From NCBI RefSeq assembly GCF_002979475.1, contig NZ_PCOY01000008.1, forward strand, positions 62,001 through 126,000: a DNA stretch of 64,000 bases, given 5' to 3'. Under the pieces are notes generated by a model. It made no database searches. It saw only the letters and a program-made list of their open reading frames with translations, and had not been told where the DNA came from. The first letter of the stretch is position 1, and each line of letters opens with the position of its first letter. Shown piece by piece: positions 33,100 through 40,535 of the stretch. A program made the position numbers and the translations under genes. Source of the DNA: Microbacterium sp. MYb62. Lineage in GTDB: Bacteria; Actinomycetota; Actinomycetes; Actinomycetales; Microbacteriaceae.

Positions 33100-33906
33100 T
33101 CAGATCAGGCGACGAAGGGCTTCTTCGAGCGAGACGCCCTGGGACTCGGCGCGGTCGCGCAGCCGTGCGTGCTCGTCGGCAGAGAGCGGGATGCGCAGCT
33201 CGATCGGGTCGTCGTCCGGAGCGTCCAGGCCGTCGAGGAGATCGGAGGCCTCGGCCCACAGGGGCTCGGCCAGGCTCGCGGTTGCCGCCGGAGACGGAGC
33301 GGATGCCGCGGCCGCCGAGACCGTCGAGGTGCGGCGGTCGTCCGTCGTGACGGCGCGGGAGCCGCCGGTGCGCGCGGAATCCGGTGCAGCGGCGGATGCG
33401 GCGATCGGCGCCGACGCGGCCACCGCGCCTCCGGCATCCGTGGCGAGCGTGAAGCCGGGCCCCCTCCGCGGCTCCTGCTTCGCCTGGTACGCCTTGGCCG
33501 CGGCGTTCGCGCGCTCGTCGGCGGCCTCGTTGAGCGGGTGCCCGGCATGCCCCTTGACCCAGGAGAACTCGACGTCACGGCCACGGATCGCCTCGTCGAT
33601 GCCCTCCAGCAGGTCGCGGTTGAGCACGGGTCCACCGTCGGACTTGCGCCAGCCCTTGCGCTTCCACCCCGGCATCCACTTCGTCACGGAGTCGATCACG
33701 TAGCGGCTGTCGCACTCGATCAGCAGCTTCTCGTCGGTGCCCGCCGTCGCGCGCAGCAGCTCGAGAACCGCCCGCAGCTCGCCCTGATTGTTCGTGCCGT
33801 GCGGGGAACCGCCGGCCGCCCAGTTATCGTCGTCGATGTACCAGGCCCAGCCGTTGGGGCCGGGGTTGCCCAGGGCGGAGCCGTCTGCGGCGGCGGTGAT
33901 CGTCAT
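33100..33906 (-). CDS. rnhA: Ribonuclease HI with C-terminal extension
   Basis: A 268-residue protein. Residues 1-140 are RNase HI with all four carboxylates: Asp8 (ADGSALGNPG), Glu43 (NNQGELRAV), Asp66 (ECDSRYVID) and Asp130 (NEAADERAN), plus the catalytic-loop His (KGHAGH). It degrades RNA in RNA-DNA hybrids. A long Ala/Ser-rich linker (about 145-225) leads to a short C-terminal module, IELRIPLSADEHARLRDRAE and then SLEEALRRLI, which looks like a ribbon-helix-helix fold. Standard RNase HI has about 155 residues, so the extra 110 are unusual. It converges with the monooxygenase gene. Confidence 0.92.
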   Translation of the reverse strand: MTITAAADGSALGNPGPNGWAWYIDDDNWAAGGSPHGTNNQGELRAVLELLRATAGTDEKLLIECDSRYVIDSVTKWMPGWKRKGWRKSDGGPVLNRDLLEGIDEAIRGRDVEFSWVKGHAGHPLNEAADERANAAAKAYQAKQEPRRGPGFTLATDAGGAVAASAPIAASAAAPDSARTGGSRAVTTDDRRTSTVSAAAASAPSPAATASLAEPLWAEASDLLDGLDAPDDDPIELRIPLSADEHARLRDRAESQGVSLEEALRRLI

Positions 33907-33940
33907 CCTTCCACCGTAACGGTGGGCGACGAGCCCCTTC

Positions 33941-34723
33941 TCACCGGCGCACCACCATGGGGGTCCCGGTGACGGGGTCGGGGGTCACGACCGCGTCGAT
34001 GCCGAACACCTCGCCGACGCGTTCGGCGGTGATCAGTGCGGAAGGGGTACCGGTGGCGACCACCCGGCCCTCCTTCATGAGCACGAGGTTGTCGGCGTAG
34101 CGCGCGGCCTGGTTGAGGTCGTGCAGCACGGCGATCACGGTCTTGCCCTGGCGGTTGAGGGTGCGCAGCAGATCGAGCAGCTCGTACTGGTGGGCGATGT
34201 CGAGGAAAGTGGTCGGCTCGTCGAGCAGCATCACCGGGGTCTGCTGGGCGAGCAGCAGGGCCACCCACACCCGCTGCCGCTGTCCACCGGAGAGCTGGTC
34301 GACGTAGCGCTCCGCGAGGTCGGCGGTGTTCGTCGCGGCCAGGGCGTCGCGCGTGGCCGTGTCGTCGGTGGAGGTCCAGCGCTGGAGCGCCGAGTGGTGG
34401 GGGTATCTGCCGCGTGAGACCAGATCGGCGACTCGCATCCCTTCGGGGGCGATCGCGTCCTGCGGCAGCAGGCCCATCCGTCGAGCGAGCTCCTTCGAGC
34501 CGTACTCGCCGAGCGCGCGGCCGTCGAACAGCACGTCGCCGGCTTCGGGCTTCAGCACACGGGCGAGGGTGCGCAGCACGGTCGACTTGCCCGAGGCGTT
34601 CGGGCCGAGGATGACGGTGAACGAGCCTTCGGGCAGCGCGAGGTCGACGCCGTCGACGACGACCTTGCCGTCGTAGGCGACGACGAGTCCGCGGGCTTCG
34701 ACGGCCGGATGCGGCGTGGTCAT
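33941..34723 (-). CDS. Ferric-siderophore ABC transporter ATP-binding protein
   Basis: A 260-residue FecE/FepC-type ATPase. Walker A is GPNASGKST, the signature is LSGGQRQR, Walker B is VMLLDEPTT, and the switch histidine is in VLHDLNQAARYAD. The Q-loop reads GLLPQDA. The ATG at 34723 follows GGAGG at good spacing. It lies downstream of the binding lipoprotein, separated from it by a strong hairpin that may lower its expression relative to that protein. It drives the importer made of the two permeases at 35798-37893. Confidence 0.92.
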   Translation of the reverse strand: MTTPHPAVEARGLVVAYDGKVVVDGVDLALPEGSFTVILGPNASGKSTVLRTLARVLKPEAGDVLFDGRALGEYGSKELARRMGLLPQDAIAPEGMRVADLVSRGRYPHHSALQRWTSTDDTATRDALAATNTADLAERYVDQLSGGQRQRVWVALLLAQQTPVMLLDEPTTFLDIAHQYELLDLLRTLNRQGKTVIAVLHDLNQAARYADNLVLMKEGRVVATGTPSALITAERVGEVFGIDAVVTPDPVTGTPMVVRR

Positions 34724-34739
34724 GGTTCCTCCGGGTGTC

Positions 34740-34794
34740 CGAATCGCCCGAACCGCTCCGTTTCGCGGGGAGAAGGAGTCGTTCGGGCGATTCG
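34740..34794 (-). terminator. Intercistronic hairpin between binding protein and ATPase
   Basis: CGAATCGCCCGAAC (34740-34753) and GTTCGGGCGATTCG (34781-34794) form a perfect 14-bp stem with a 27-base loop, right after the binding-protein stop. There is no T-run, so it is more likely an attenuator or mRNA-stabilising structure than a full terminator. It would raise the ratio of binding protein to ATPase. Confidence 0.65.
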
Positions 34795-34800
34795 AAAGGG

Positions 34801-35769
34801 TCAGCCGAGCAGGTCCTCGACCTGGTCGATCACCAGGTTCGCACCGATCACGCCGATGCCCACCATCCACGTGTCGTCCTCGACCTCGAACGCCTTGTCG
34901 CCGGCGGGTCCGGGCTGTGCGCCCCACAGGCCGGTGATCTGCGCCTGCGTGGTCGCGGTCGGGTCGCCGCCCGGGCTCATGTAGAACACCACGTCACCGT
35001 CGACCTGCTCGTAGAGCTCGGGGCTGAGCTCCATCATGGAGTACTCGTTCCAGTCACGGTCGGCACCGAGGTCGAAGCCCATGTCGGTGAGCAGCGAGCC
35101 CGAGAACGTGCCGGGGCCGTACAGACGGAAGTTGTCGGCGCGGAAGCGCACGATCGACGCGGTGGTGCCCTCGGCCCCGACCGCCTCGCCGACCTCGGCC
35201 GCACGGTCCTCGACGCCCTTGATGAGCTCGTCCATCTTGTCGCTCTGGTTCACGGCGGCGGCGGTCAGCTCGGCCTGCTCGGTCCAGTTGGTGCCGGTGT
35301 CCTCCGAGAAGACGGTGGGCGCGATCGCCGACAGCTCCTCGTAGAGCGCCTCGTGGCGCACCTTCGACCCGATGATCAGGTCGGGGGCGAGGTTCGCGAT
35401 CGCGTCGACGTCGGGCTCGGCGATGAATCCGATCGATTCCGTGCCCTCGAGGTCGTCGACGAGATAGGCCGGGAAACCACGGCCGGCGCCGATCTCGGGG
35501 GCGCCGACGGGCGTGATGCCCAGCGCAACCAGGGCGTCCATCTGCGGGGAGTCGAGGACGACGATCTTCTCGGGAACCTTCTCGAAGTCGGTCTCACCCA
35601 TCGCGTGCTCGACGGTGTAGCCGGCATCGTCTGCGGCGGGCGCGGATTCCTCGGCAGCGGGAGTGCTGGAGCAGCCGGTGGCGATCAGAGCGATCGCAGC
35701 CAGGGATGCGGCGGCGGTGGCGAGCGGACGGAATCGAGTTCGGAGAGGTCTGTTCACGTGCAACGACAC
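34801..35769 (-). CDS. Iron-siderophore ABC transporter substrate-binding lipoprotein
   Basis: A 322-residue FecB/FhuD-type binding protein. A signal peptide ends in a lipobox at Cys33 (LIATGCSS). The mature part has EKIVVLDSPQMDALVALGITPVG, the first lobe strand of cluster A proteins, and ANLAPDLIIGSKVRHEALYEEL. It captures ferric siderophore outside the membrane. GTG 35769 or GTG 35757 could start it; neither has a ribosome site. It lies ten bases or so from the iron box shared with the divergent permease genes, so it should be repressed by IdeR/DtxR when iron is plentiful. Confidence 0.9.
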   Translation of the reverse strand: MSLHVNRPLRTRFRPLATAAASLAAIALIATGCSSTPAAEESAPAADDAGYTVEHAMGETDFEKVPEKIVVLDSPQMDALVALGITPVGAPEIGAGRGFPAYLVDDLEGTESIGFIAEPDVDAIANLAPDLIIGSKVRHEALYEELSAIAPTVFSEDTGTNWTEQAELTAAAVNQSDKMDELIKGVEDRAAEVGEAVGAEGTTASIVRFRADNFRLYGPGTFSGSLLTDMGFDLGADRDWNEYSMMELSPELYEQVDGDVVFYMSPGGDPTATTQAQITGLWGAQPGPAGDKAFEVEDDTWMVGIGVIGANLVIDQVEDLLG

Positions 35770-35778
35770 TACCGATAG

Positions 35779-35795
35779 TTGGTTAGGCTAACCAA
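35779..35795. promoter_or_regulatory. IdeR/DtxR-type iron box
   Basis: TTGGTTAGGCTAACCAA is a 17-base inverted repeat with 8-bp arms. In the 19-base window it matches the classical iron box (TTAGGTTAGGCTAACCTAA) at 16 positions. It lies between the divergent siderophore-binding protein and permease genes and ends two bases before the permease ATG (35798). Its TTAGGCT also serves as a likely -10, so that message is leaderless and would be blocked directly by the repressor. Confidence 0.88.
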
Positions 35796-35797
35796 AT

Positions 35798-36847
35798 ATG
35801 AGTTCCGCACCCGCCGTCGTCGAGCGCCGTCGCGCTCCGGTCGCGGCGTCCCGACTCCCGATCTGGATCAGCATCGCGCTGGTGGCGGCCGTGCTGGCCC
35901 TCTCGCTGGCACTGAGCCTCGCCGTCGGTGCGCGCTTCGTGCCCCTCGACGAGGTCGTGCTCTCGCTGTTCGGCACGGGCGACCAGAACGTCCTCAACAT
36001 CGTCGGCGAGCTGCGCGTCACCCGCACGGTGAACGCCGTGATCTGCGGCGTCGCCCTCGGCGCAGCGGGTGTTCTGATGCAGGCTCTCACCCGCAATCCG
36101 ATCGCCGACCCCGGGATGCTCGGGGTCAGCGCCGGCGCCTCCTTCGGCGTGGTCGCGGGCATGAGCGTGCTCGGGGTGCTCGGCGTCGGCGGCACGATCT
36201 GGCTTGCTCTCGCCGGTGCCGCCCTGGCCTCCGCGGTGATCTTCTGGTTCTCCGGCACCCGGTTCGCCGCCGGTTCGCCCGTGCGGCTCATCCTCGCGGG
36301 AGTCGCCTTCTCCGCCATCCTCGCCGGTGTCTCGCAGGCGATCGTGCTGACCGACGAGACCGTGCTCGACGCGTTCCGGTTCTGGCGGGTCGGCTCGCTC
36401 ACCGCACGGCCGGTCGAGGAGGCGCTGCCGCTGGTCGCGCTCATCGTGGTCGGCGTGATCCTCGCCCTGCTGCTCGGCCCCGCGCTGAACCTGATGGCGC
36501 TCGGCGACGACAGCGCCGTCGCCCTGGGGGTCAAGCCGGGGGTGGTGCGTGCGCTCGTGCTCGTCGCCGTCACGCTCCTGTGCGGCACGGCGACCGCGAT
36601 CGCCGGACCCATCGCGTTCGTCGGCCTCGTCATCCCGCATCTGCTGCGCCGACTCGTGGGCCCCGACCTTCGCGTGGTGCTCCCGCTGTCACTGCTCGCG
36701 GCTCCCGCGATGCTGCTGCTGGCCGACACGCTCGGCCGCGTGATCGGCGGAGGCGGCGAGGTGCAGGTCGGCATCGTGACCGCGCTGATCGGCGGGCCGC
36801 TGTTGATCGGCTTCGTCGTGGGCAAGCGGACGTCGGGGCTGTCGTGA
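35798..36847 (+). CDS. Ferric-siderophore ABC transporter permease 1 (FecCD)
   Basis: A 349-residue permease with about nine or ten helices. FecCD motifs are ELRVTRTVNAVICGVALGAAG, LMQALTRNPIADPGMLGVSAGAS, and AGPIAFVGLVIPHLLRRLVGPD in the last third. The ATG at 35798 is two bases after the iron box and has no ribosome site, pointing to leaderless translation. Its stop overlaps the start of the second permease (GTGA). It forms the heterodimeric channel for ferric siderophore import. Confidence 0.92.
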   Translation: MSSAPAVVERRRAPVAASRLPIWISIALVAAVLALSLALSLAVGARFVPLDEVVLSLFGTGDQNVLNIVGELRVTRTVNAVICGVALGAAGVLMQALTRNPIADPGMLGVSAGASFGVVAGMSVLGVLGVGGTIWLALAGAALASAVIFWFSGTRFAAGSPVRLILAGVAFSAILAGVSQAIVLTDETVLDAFRFWRVGSLTARPVEEALPLVALIVVGVILALLLGPALNLMALGDDSAVALGVKPGVVRALVLVAVTLLCGTATAIAGPIAFVGLVIPHLLRRLVGPDLRVVLPLSLLAAPAMLLLADTLGRVIGGGGEVQVGIVTALIGGPLLIGFVVGKRTSGLS

Positions 36848-37893
36848 GTCTGCGCACCGAAGCCCTCACCGCCGATGACCGCGTGCTGCGCGGTGCGCGC
36901 TGGTCGTTGCGGTTCAGTCATCGCACGGCGGTCGTGTGCGGCATCCTCGCCGCTGCCCTGCTCGTGCTGCTGGTCGCCGCGCTCATGATCGGCGAGTACA
37001 CCGTGACCCCGGTGGCGCTGATCGAGACGCTGCTCGGGCGCCCGCCGGAGCGGCTCGACGGATTCTTCGTGCTCGGGCGGCGCCTGCCGCGCAGCCTCGT
37101 CGCGATCGTGGTCGGCGCGAGCCTGGCCGTCGCCGGCGCCGTGTTCCAGAGCCTCACCCGCAACCCGCTCGCCAGCCCCGACGTGATCGGCATCAGCAGC
37201 GGCGCCTCGGTCGGTGCGGTCGTCGTGATGCTGGTGCTCGGTGGGTCCTTGGCGCAGGCGGCCCTCGGCGCCGTGGTCGGCGCCCTCGTGATCGCCGGGG
37301 TGATCGTGCTGTTCACCGCGCGATCCGGACTCCACGGCGTGCAGCTGATCCTCACCGGTGTCGCACTGTCGGCGACCGCCATGGCCGTCGTCGACTACGT
37401 GCTGACTCAGGTATTCGTCGCCAGCGCCACCACGGCGCAGACCTGGCTTGTCGGCTCGCTGCAGGGGCGCGGGTGGGGGGATCTCCTCCCGGCTCTGATC
37501 GCGCTGCTCCTGATCATCCCGTTGCTCATCAAGGCCGCGCCCGATGCTCGCATGATGGCGCTCGGCGACAGCGTCTCGACCGCGCTGGGCGTGCGGACCG
37601 TGCGGGCTCGGTGGATCCTTCTCGCCGCCGCCACGCTGCTCGTCGCCGTCGCGGTCGCCACCGCCGGTCCGATCTCGTTCGTCGCGCTGATCGCCCCGCA
37701 CATCGCGCGACGTCTGACCGGCGCGACCAGCTTCCTCGCCTCGGGGCTCGTGGGCGCGCTGCTGCTGCTCACGAGCGACCTGCTCGCGCAGAACATCTTC
37801 CCGGCGCCGATTCCCGTCGGCGTCGTCACGATCACCGTCGGCGGCGCGTTCTTCCTGTGGCTGCTCTGGAGAGAGGGGGCTCGGCGTGGCTGA
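36844..37893 (+). CDS. Ferric-siderophore ABC transporter permease 2 (FecCD)
   Basis: A 349-residue paralogue of the preceding permease. It has GRRLPRSLVAIVVGASLAVAG, FQSLTRNPLASPDVIGISSGAS and ATAGPISFVALIAPHIARRL, the same three FecCD landmarks. GTG 36844 overlaps the first permease stop by four bases. The next gene, a siderophore-interacting reductase, overlaps its end by eight bases, so three genes are tightly coupled. It contacts the ATPase through the loop before AGPISF. Confidence 0.92.
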   Translation: MSLRTEALTADDRVLRGARWSLRFSHRTAVVCGILAAALLVLLVAALMIGEYTVTPVALIETLLGRPPERLDGFFVLGRRLPRSLVAIVVGASLAVAGAVFQSLTRNPLASPDVIGISSGASVGAVVVMLVLGGSLAQAALGAVVGALVIAGVIVLFTARSGLHGVQLILTGVALSATAMAVVDYVLTQVFVASATTAQTWLVGSLQGRGWGDLLPALIALLLIIPLLIKAAPDARMMALGDSVSTALGVRTVRARWILLAAATLLVAVAVATAGPISFVALIAPHIARRLTGATSFLASGLVGALLLLTSDLLAQNIFPAPIPVGVVTITVGGAFFLWLLWREGARRG

Positions 37894-38692
37894 GCACACC
37901 GTCAACCGCGTCCGTCCTCCGCAGCGTCCTCGCCGCACCGGAGCCCGCGTCTTCGCCGCCAGGGTCACCGCGGTGCGCGATCTCACCCCGCACATGCGAC
38001 GGCTCACGATCACGGCCGAGGAGCTCGCCGACTATGCGCCCGCTGGACCCGACGAGTATCTCGGTCTCCTGCTGCCGCGCGAGGAGAGCGCCCCGCTCGT
38101 GCTGCCCGTCAACGACGGCACGGAGAACATCCGCGCGGCGGTCGCGGCCATTCCCGAAGAGGAGCGGCCCGATCTGCGCTGGTACACCCTGCGCGACCAC
38201 CGCCCCGATGACCGCGAGATCGACGTCGACTTCGTCGTGCACGGCGACGAGGGTCCGGGAACGCGATTCGCCGGGCGGGCGCAGGTGGGCTCGGCTCTCG
38301 GCATCCGCGAGTGCACGGCGCTGTATGCGCCTCTGCCGGAGACGCGTGCGCGGGTGATCATCGGCGATGAGTCGTCTCTCCCGGCGATCGCCCGCATCCT
38401 GGAGACGACCCGGACGCCCGAGACGCACGTCTTCATCGAGATCTCGGATGCCGCCGAGAAGCAGGATCTCTTCGGCCACGTCACCTGGGTCGAGCGTCGG
38501 GGGGAGGCCCCTGGTGTCCGGCTGCAGCAGGCCGTGCGGGCCGCCGACCTCCCCGAGGTGATCGACTACGCCTGGGTCTGCGGCGAGCGTCTCGCCGTGC
38601 AGGAGCTTCGCCGGTACCTCGTCGATCTCGGTGTCTCGAAGGATCGCATCACGTTCTCGGGGTACTGGCGGCTGGGCGAAGCCCGAGGCTGA
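37886..38692 (+). CDS. Siderophore-interacting protein (ferric-siderophore reductase, ViuB/SIP type)
   Basis: A 268-residue flavoprotein. The FAD-binding barrel has MRRLTITAEELADY and RWYTLRDHRPDDREIDVDFV with HGDEGPGTRFA, the diagnostic SIP block. The NAD(P) domain has IIGDESSLPAIARILE and ends SGYWRLGEARG. It reduces Fe(III) in imported siderophores, releasing iron in the cytosol. GTG 37886 overlaps the permease stop by eight bases. It completes a full uptake-and-release module with the divergent binding protein and ATPase. Confidence 0.92.
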   Translation: MAEHTVNRVRPPQRPRRTGARVFAARVTAVRDLTPHMRRLTITAEELADYAPAGPDEYLGLLLPREESAPLVLPVNDGTENIRAAVAAIPEEERPDLRWYTLRDHRPDDREIDVDFVVHGDEGPGTRFAGRAQVGSALGIRECTALYAPLPETRARVIIGDESSLPAIARILETTRTPETHVFIEISDAAEKQDLFGHVTWVERRGEAPGVRLQQAVRAADLPEVIDYAWVCGERLAVQELRRYLVDLGVSKDRITFSGYWRLGEARG

Positions 38693-38715
38693 GCCCGGGA
38701 GGCGACGGCGCTCGA

Positions 38716-38961
38716 TCAGTCGTCTGCGGGATCGTCGTCCTCCGGAGCGGCGTTCTCGGTCGACTCGCCCTCGGGGGCGGGAGGTGCGACGGGGAACAGG
38801 ACCGAGCTCAGATCACCGCTGGTCTCGGCGCCGAGGCCGATGGAGAGCGGATCGACGACGGGTGCGGTGTCGAGCACGTCCGCCTCGGAGCGCTCGAGCG
38901 GCTCAGAGGGCAGAACCCACTGGTTCTCTTCTTCTTCAGGCTTGTGCTGGAACAGTCCCAT
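38716..38961 (-). CDS. Small acidic conserved hypothetical protein
   Basis: An 81-residue protein starting MGLFQHKPEEEENQWVLPSEP, with a second in-frame ATG three codons upstream (38970). The rest is acidic and proline-rich (SSVLFPVAPPAPEGES, ending DDDPADD), without cysteines or hydrophobic segments. Small proteins with a similar MGLF..KPEE...W..LPSEP head occur in related actinobacteria, from memory; no function is known to me. It looks intrinsically disordered. It lies between the siderophore operon (convergent) and the emfourin gene. Confidence 0.6.
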   Translation of the reverse strand: MGLFQHKPEEEENQWVLPSEPLERSEADVLDTAPVVDPLSIGLGAETSGDLSSVLFPVAPPAPEGESTENAAPEDDDPADD

Positions 38962-39045
38962 GGGTTCCATTGTGAACCCGTGCTCCCTCCGCGAGGCCGG
39001 ATTCACACGGGATTGATCGGATGCCGCGGCTCGCGGTCGACGCCC

Positions 39046-39357
39046 TCAGCCCGAGGCTGCGCGCACCGCTTCGACGAGCGCACGCCAGGGGCCGTCGAGC
39101 GCGGAGTCCGGCAGTTCGCGCTCCCGACGCTCCGAAGGCGTGCGCGCCCGGATGCTCCACACGAATCGGTCGGCGCCGGAGCCGGCATCCGCCTCCTGGT
39201 CCCACGGGCAGCGGTCGATGAGATCGATCCACTCCACGGCGTCGTCGGACTCCGCTTCGACCCGCCACTGACGACGGATGCCGGCGATGCCTCCCGAGCG
39301 CACCACCGCGATCACGACCTGCGCGTCAGTCGGTGGAGGGGCCTCGCTCATCCTCAT
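39046..39357 (-). CDS. Emfourin-like inhibitor of the adjacent M4 protease
   Basis: A 103-residue protein. VVIAVVRSGGIAGIRRQWRVE near the start and the WIDLID region match emfourin, the inhibitor encoded beside protealysin-like proteases. Its core is a small beta/alpha fold and it has no signal peptide, like its target. The start (ATG 39357, with GGGAG before it, or ATG 39351) lies inside the 3' end of the protease gene, so the two reading frames overlap by about 30 bases. This couples inhibitor synthesis to protease translation. Confidence 0.75.
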   Translation of the reverse strand: MRMSEAPPPTDAQVVIAVVRSGGIAGIRRQWRVEAESDDAVEWIDLIDRCPWDQEADAGSGADRFVWSIRARTPSERRERELPDSALDGPWRALVEAVRAASG

Positions 39358-40396
39358 AGACTCCCACGGTCCTCCAGGCGCGTCGAGCCGCGGCGGCCGT
39401 GGCGGCGTCGATCGCGGTGGCCGTGGCGACCGTGGCATCGGCGAAGTCCGTGAAAGTCGCTGTGCTCGAGAGCCCCCCGGTGAGTGCCCGGTACCAGACG
39501 GTGCCCGCGCGCTCCCAGGCCTTGCCGCCGAGGTCGGTCGCGAACAGGGCGAACGCGCGATTGGGGATGCCGGAGTTGATGTGCACCCCGCCGTTGTCCT
39601 CGGTCGTGCGGACGAAGCCGCTCATGTGGTCGGGCTGCGGGTCTCTGCCGAGTTCGTCGTCGTCGTAGGCGGTGCCGGGCGCGATCATCGAGCGCAGGGC
39701 CGCACCCTCGACGGCGTCGGTGAAGATCTCGGCGCCGATGAGCCACGTCGCCTGGTCGGCGGTCTGGCCGAGGGCGTACTGCTCGGTCAGGGCGCCGAAC
39801 ACGTCGGCGATCGACTCGTTCAGCGCGCCGGGCTGTCCCTGGTACTCGAGGTTCGCGGTGTGCTGCACGACGCCGTGCGCGAGTTCGTGTCCGATGACCG
39901 TGAGCGAGCCGGTGAAGTGCTGGAACACCTCGCCGTCGCCGTCACCGAACACCATGCGCTCGCCGTCCCAGAACGCGTTGTCGTAGTCGATGCCGTAGTG
40001 CACGGTCGCGTCGAGGGGAGCGCCGGCATCGTCGAGGGAGTTGCGGTCGAACGCCGACAGCAGCATCTCGAACGTGGCCCCGAGTCCGTCGAAGGCCTCG
40101 TTGACGGCCGAGTCGTCGACCGGGGCGTCGTCTTCGCCGCGCACCACGGCACCGGGCAGCTGCTGCGTGTTGCCGGCATCGCTGATCGTGCGGTTCGGGG
40201 CGTCGGACAGCTGTGCCACGAGGTCGCCGTTCTCGTCGATCGACAGGTCGATGCGGGCGCGGAACGGCGGGCGACCGGCGGTCAGCGTCTGTCGCGCGGC
40301 GGCGGCGGCCTTGGGGAAGCGCCCCGACTCGGCCAGGCGCGCGAGCAGATAGGAGGGGACGACCCCCGGACATTCGACGGCTGCTGTGCTGCTCAT
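39326..40396 (-). CDS. M4 family metallopeptidase (protealysin-like)
   Basis: A 356-residue neutral protease. HELAH at 170-174 binds zinc with Glu194 in NESIAD, and GGVHINSGIPNRAF carries the transition-state histidine. The propeptide is short (about 50 residues) and contains VVPSYLLARLAE, the protealysin-type precursor motif, in place of the long FTP/PepSY prodomain of thermolysin. No signal peptide is visible. Protealysins act intracellularly or leave by unusual routes and are held in check by emfourin, encoded here by the overlapping downstream gene. The catalytic set is complete, so it should be active. Confidence 0.9.
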   Translation of the reverse strand: MSSTAAVECPGVVPSYLLARLAESGRFPKAAAAARQTLTAGRPPFRARIDLSIDENGDLVAQLSDAPNRTISDAGNTQQLPGAVVRGEDDAPVDDSAVNEAFDGLGATFEMLLSAFDRNSLDDAGAPLDATVHYGIDYDNAFWDGERMVFGDGDGEVFQHFTGSLTVIGHELAHGVVQHTANLEYQGQPGALNESIADVFGALTEQYALGQTADQATWLIGAEIFTDAVEGAALRSMIAPGTAYDDDELGRDPQPDHMSGFVRTTEDNGGVHINSGIPNRAFALFATDLGGKAWERAGTVWYRALTGGLSSTATFTDFADATVATATAIDAATAAAARRAWRTVGVYEDERGPSTD

Positions 40397-40504
40397 GGTG
40401 CGACCCTACGCCGGGGTATGGACGTTCGAGAGCTTCGCGCGCCTGGCGGGTCGGACGGGAGACCTCGCCGGCATCCGGGCCTCCGCGGAAACCCGATTTG
40501 ATAA

Positions 40505-40519
40505 CGAGAATCGTTCTCA
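40505..40519 (+). promoter_or_regulatory. Zur-type zinc box
   Basis: CGAGAATCGTTCTCA fits the actinobacterial Zur pattern TGANAATCATTNTCA at all but two fixed positions, and its core GAGAATCGTTCTC is a perfect inverted repeat. It sits 16 bases before the ATG of the first AztD-like gene, over the expected promoter. Repression in zinc-replete cells is the likely outcome. Confidence 0.75.
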
Positions 40520-40535
40520 ATAAGGTGACAGAGTC

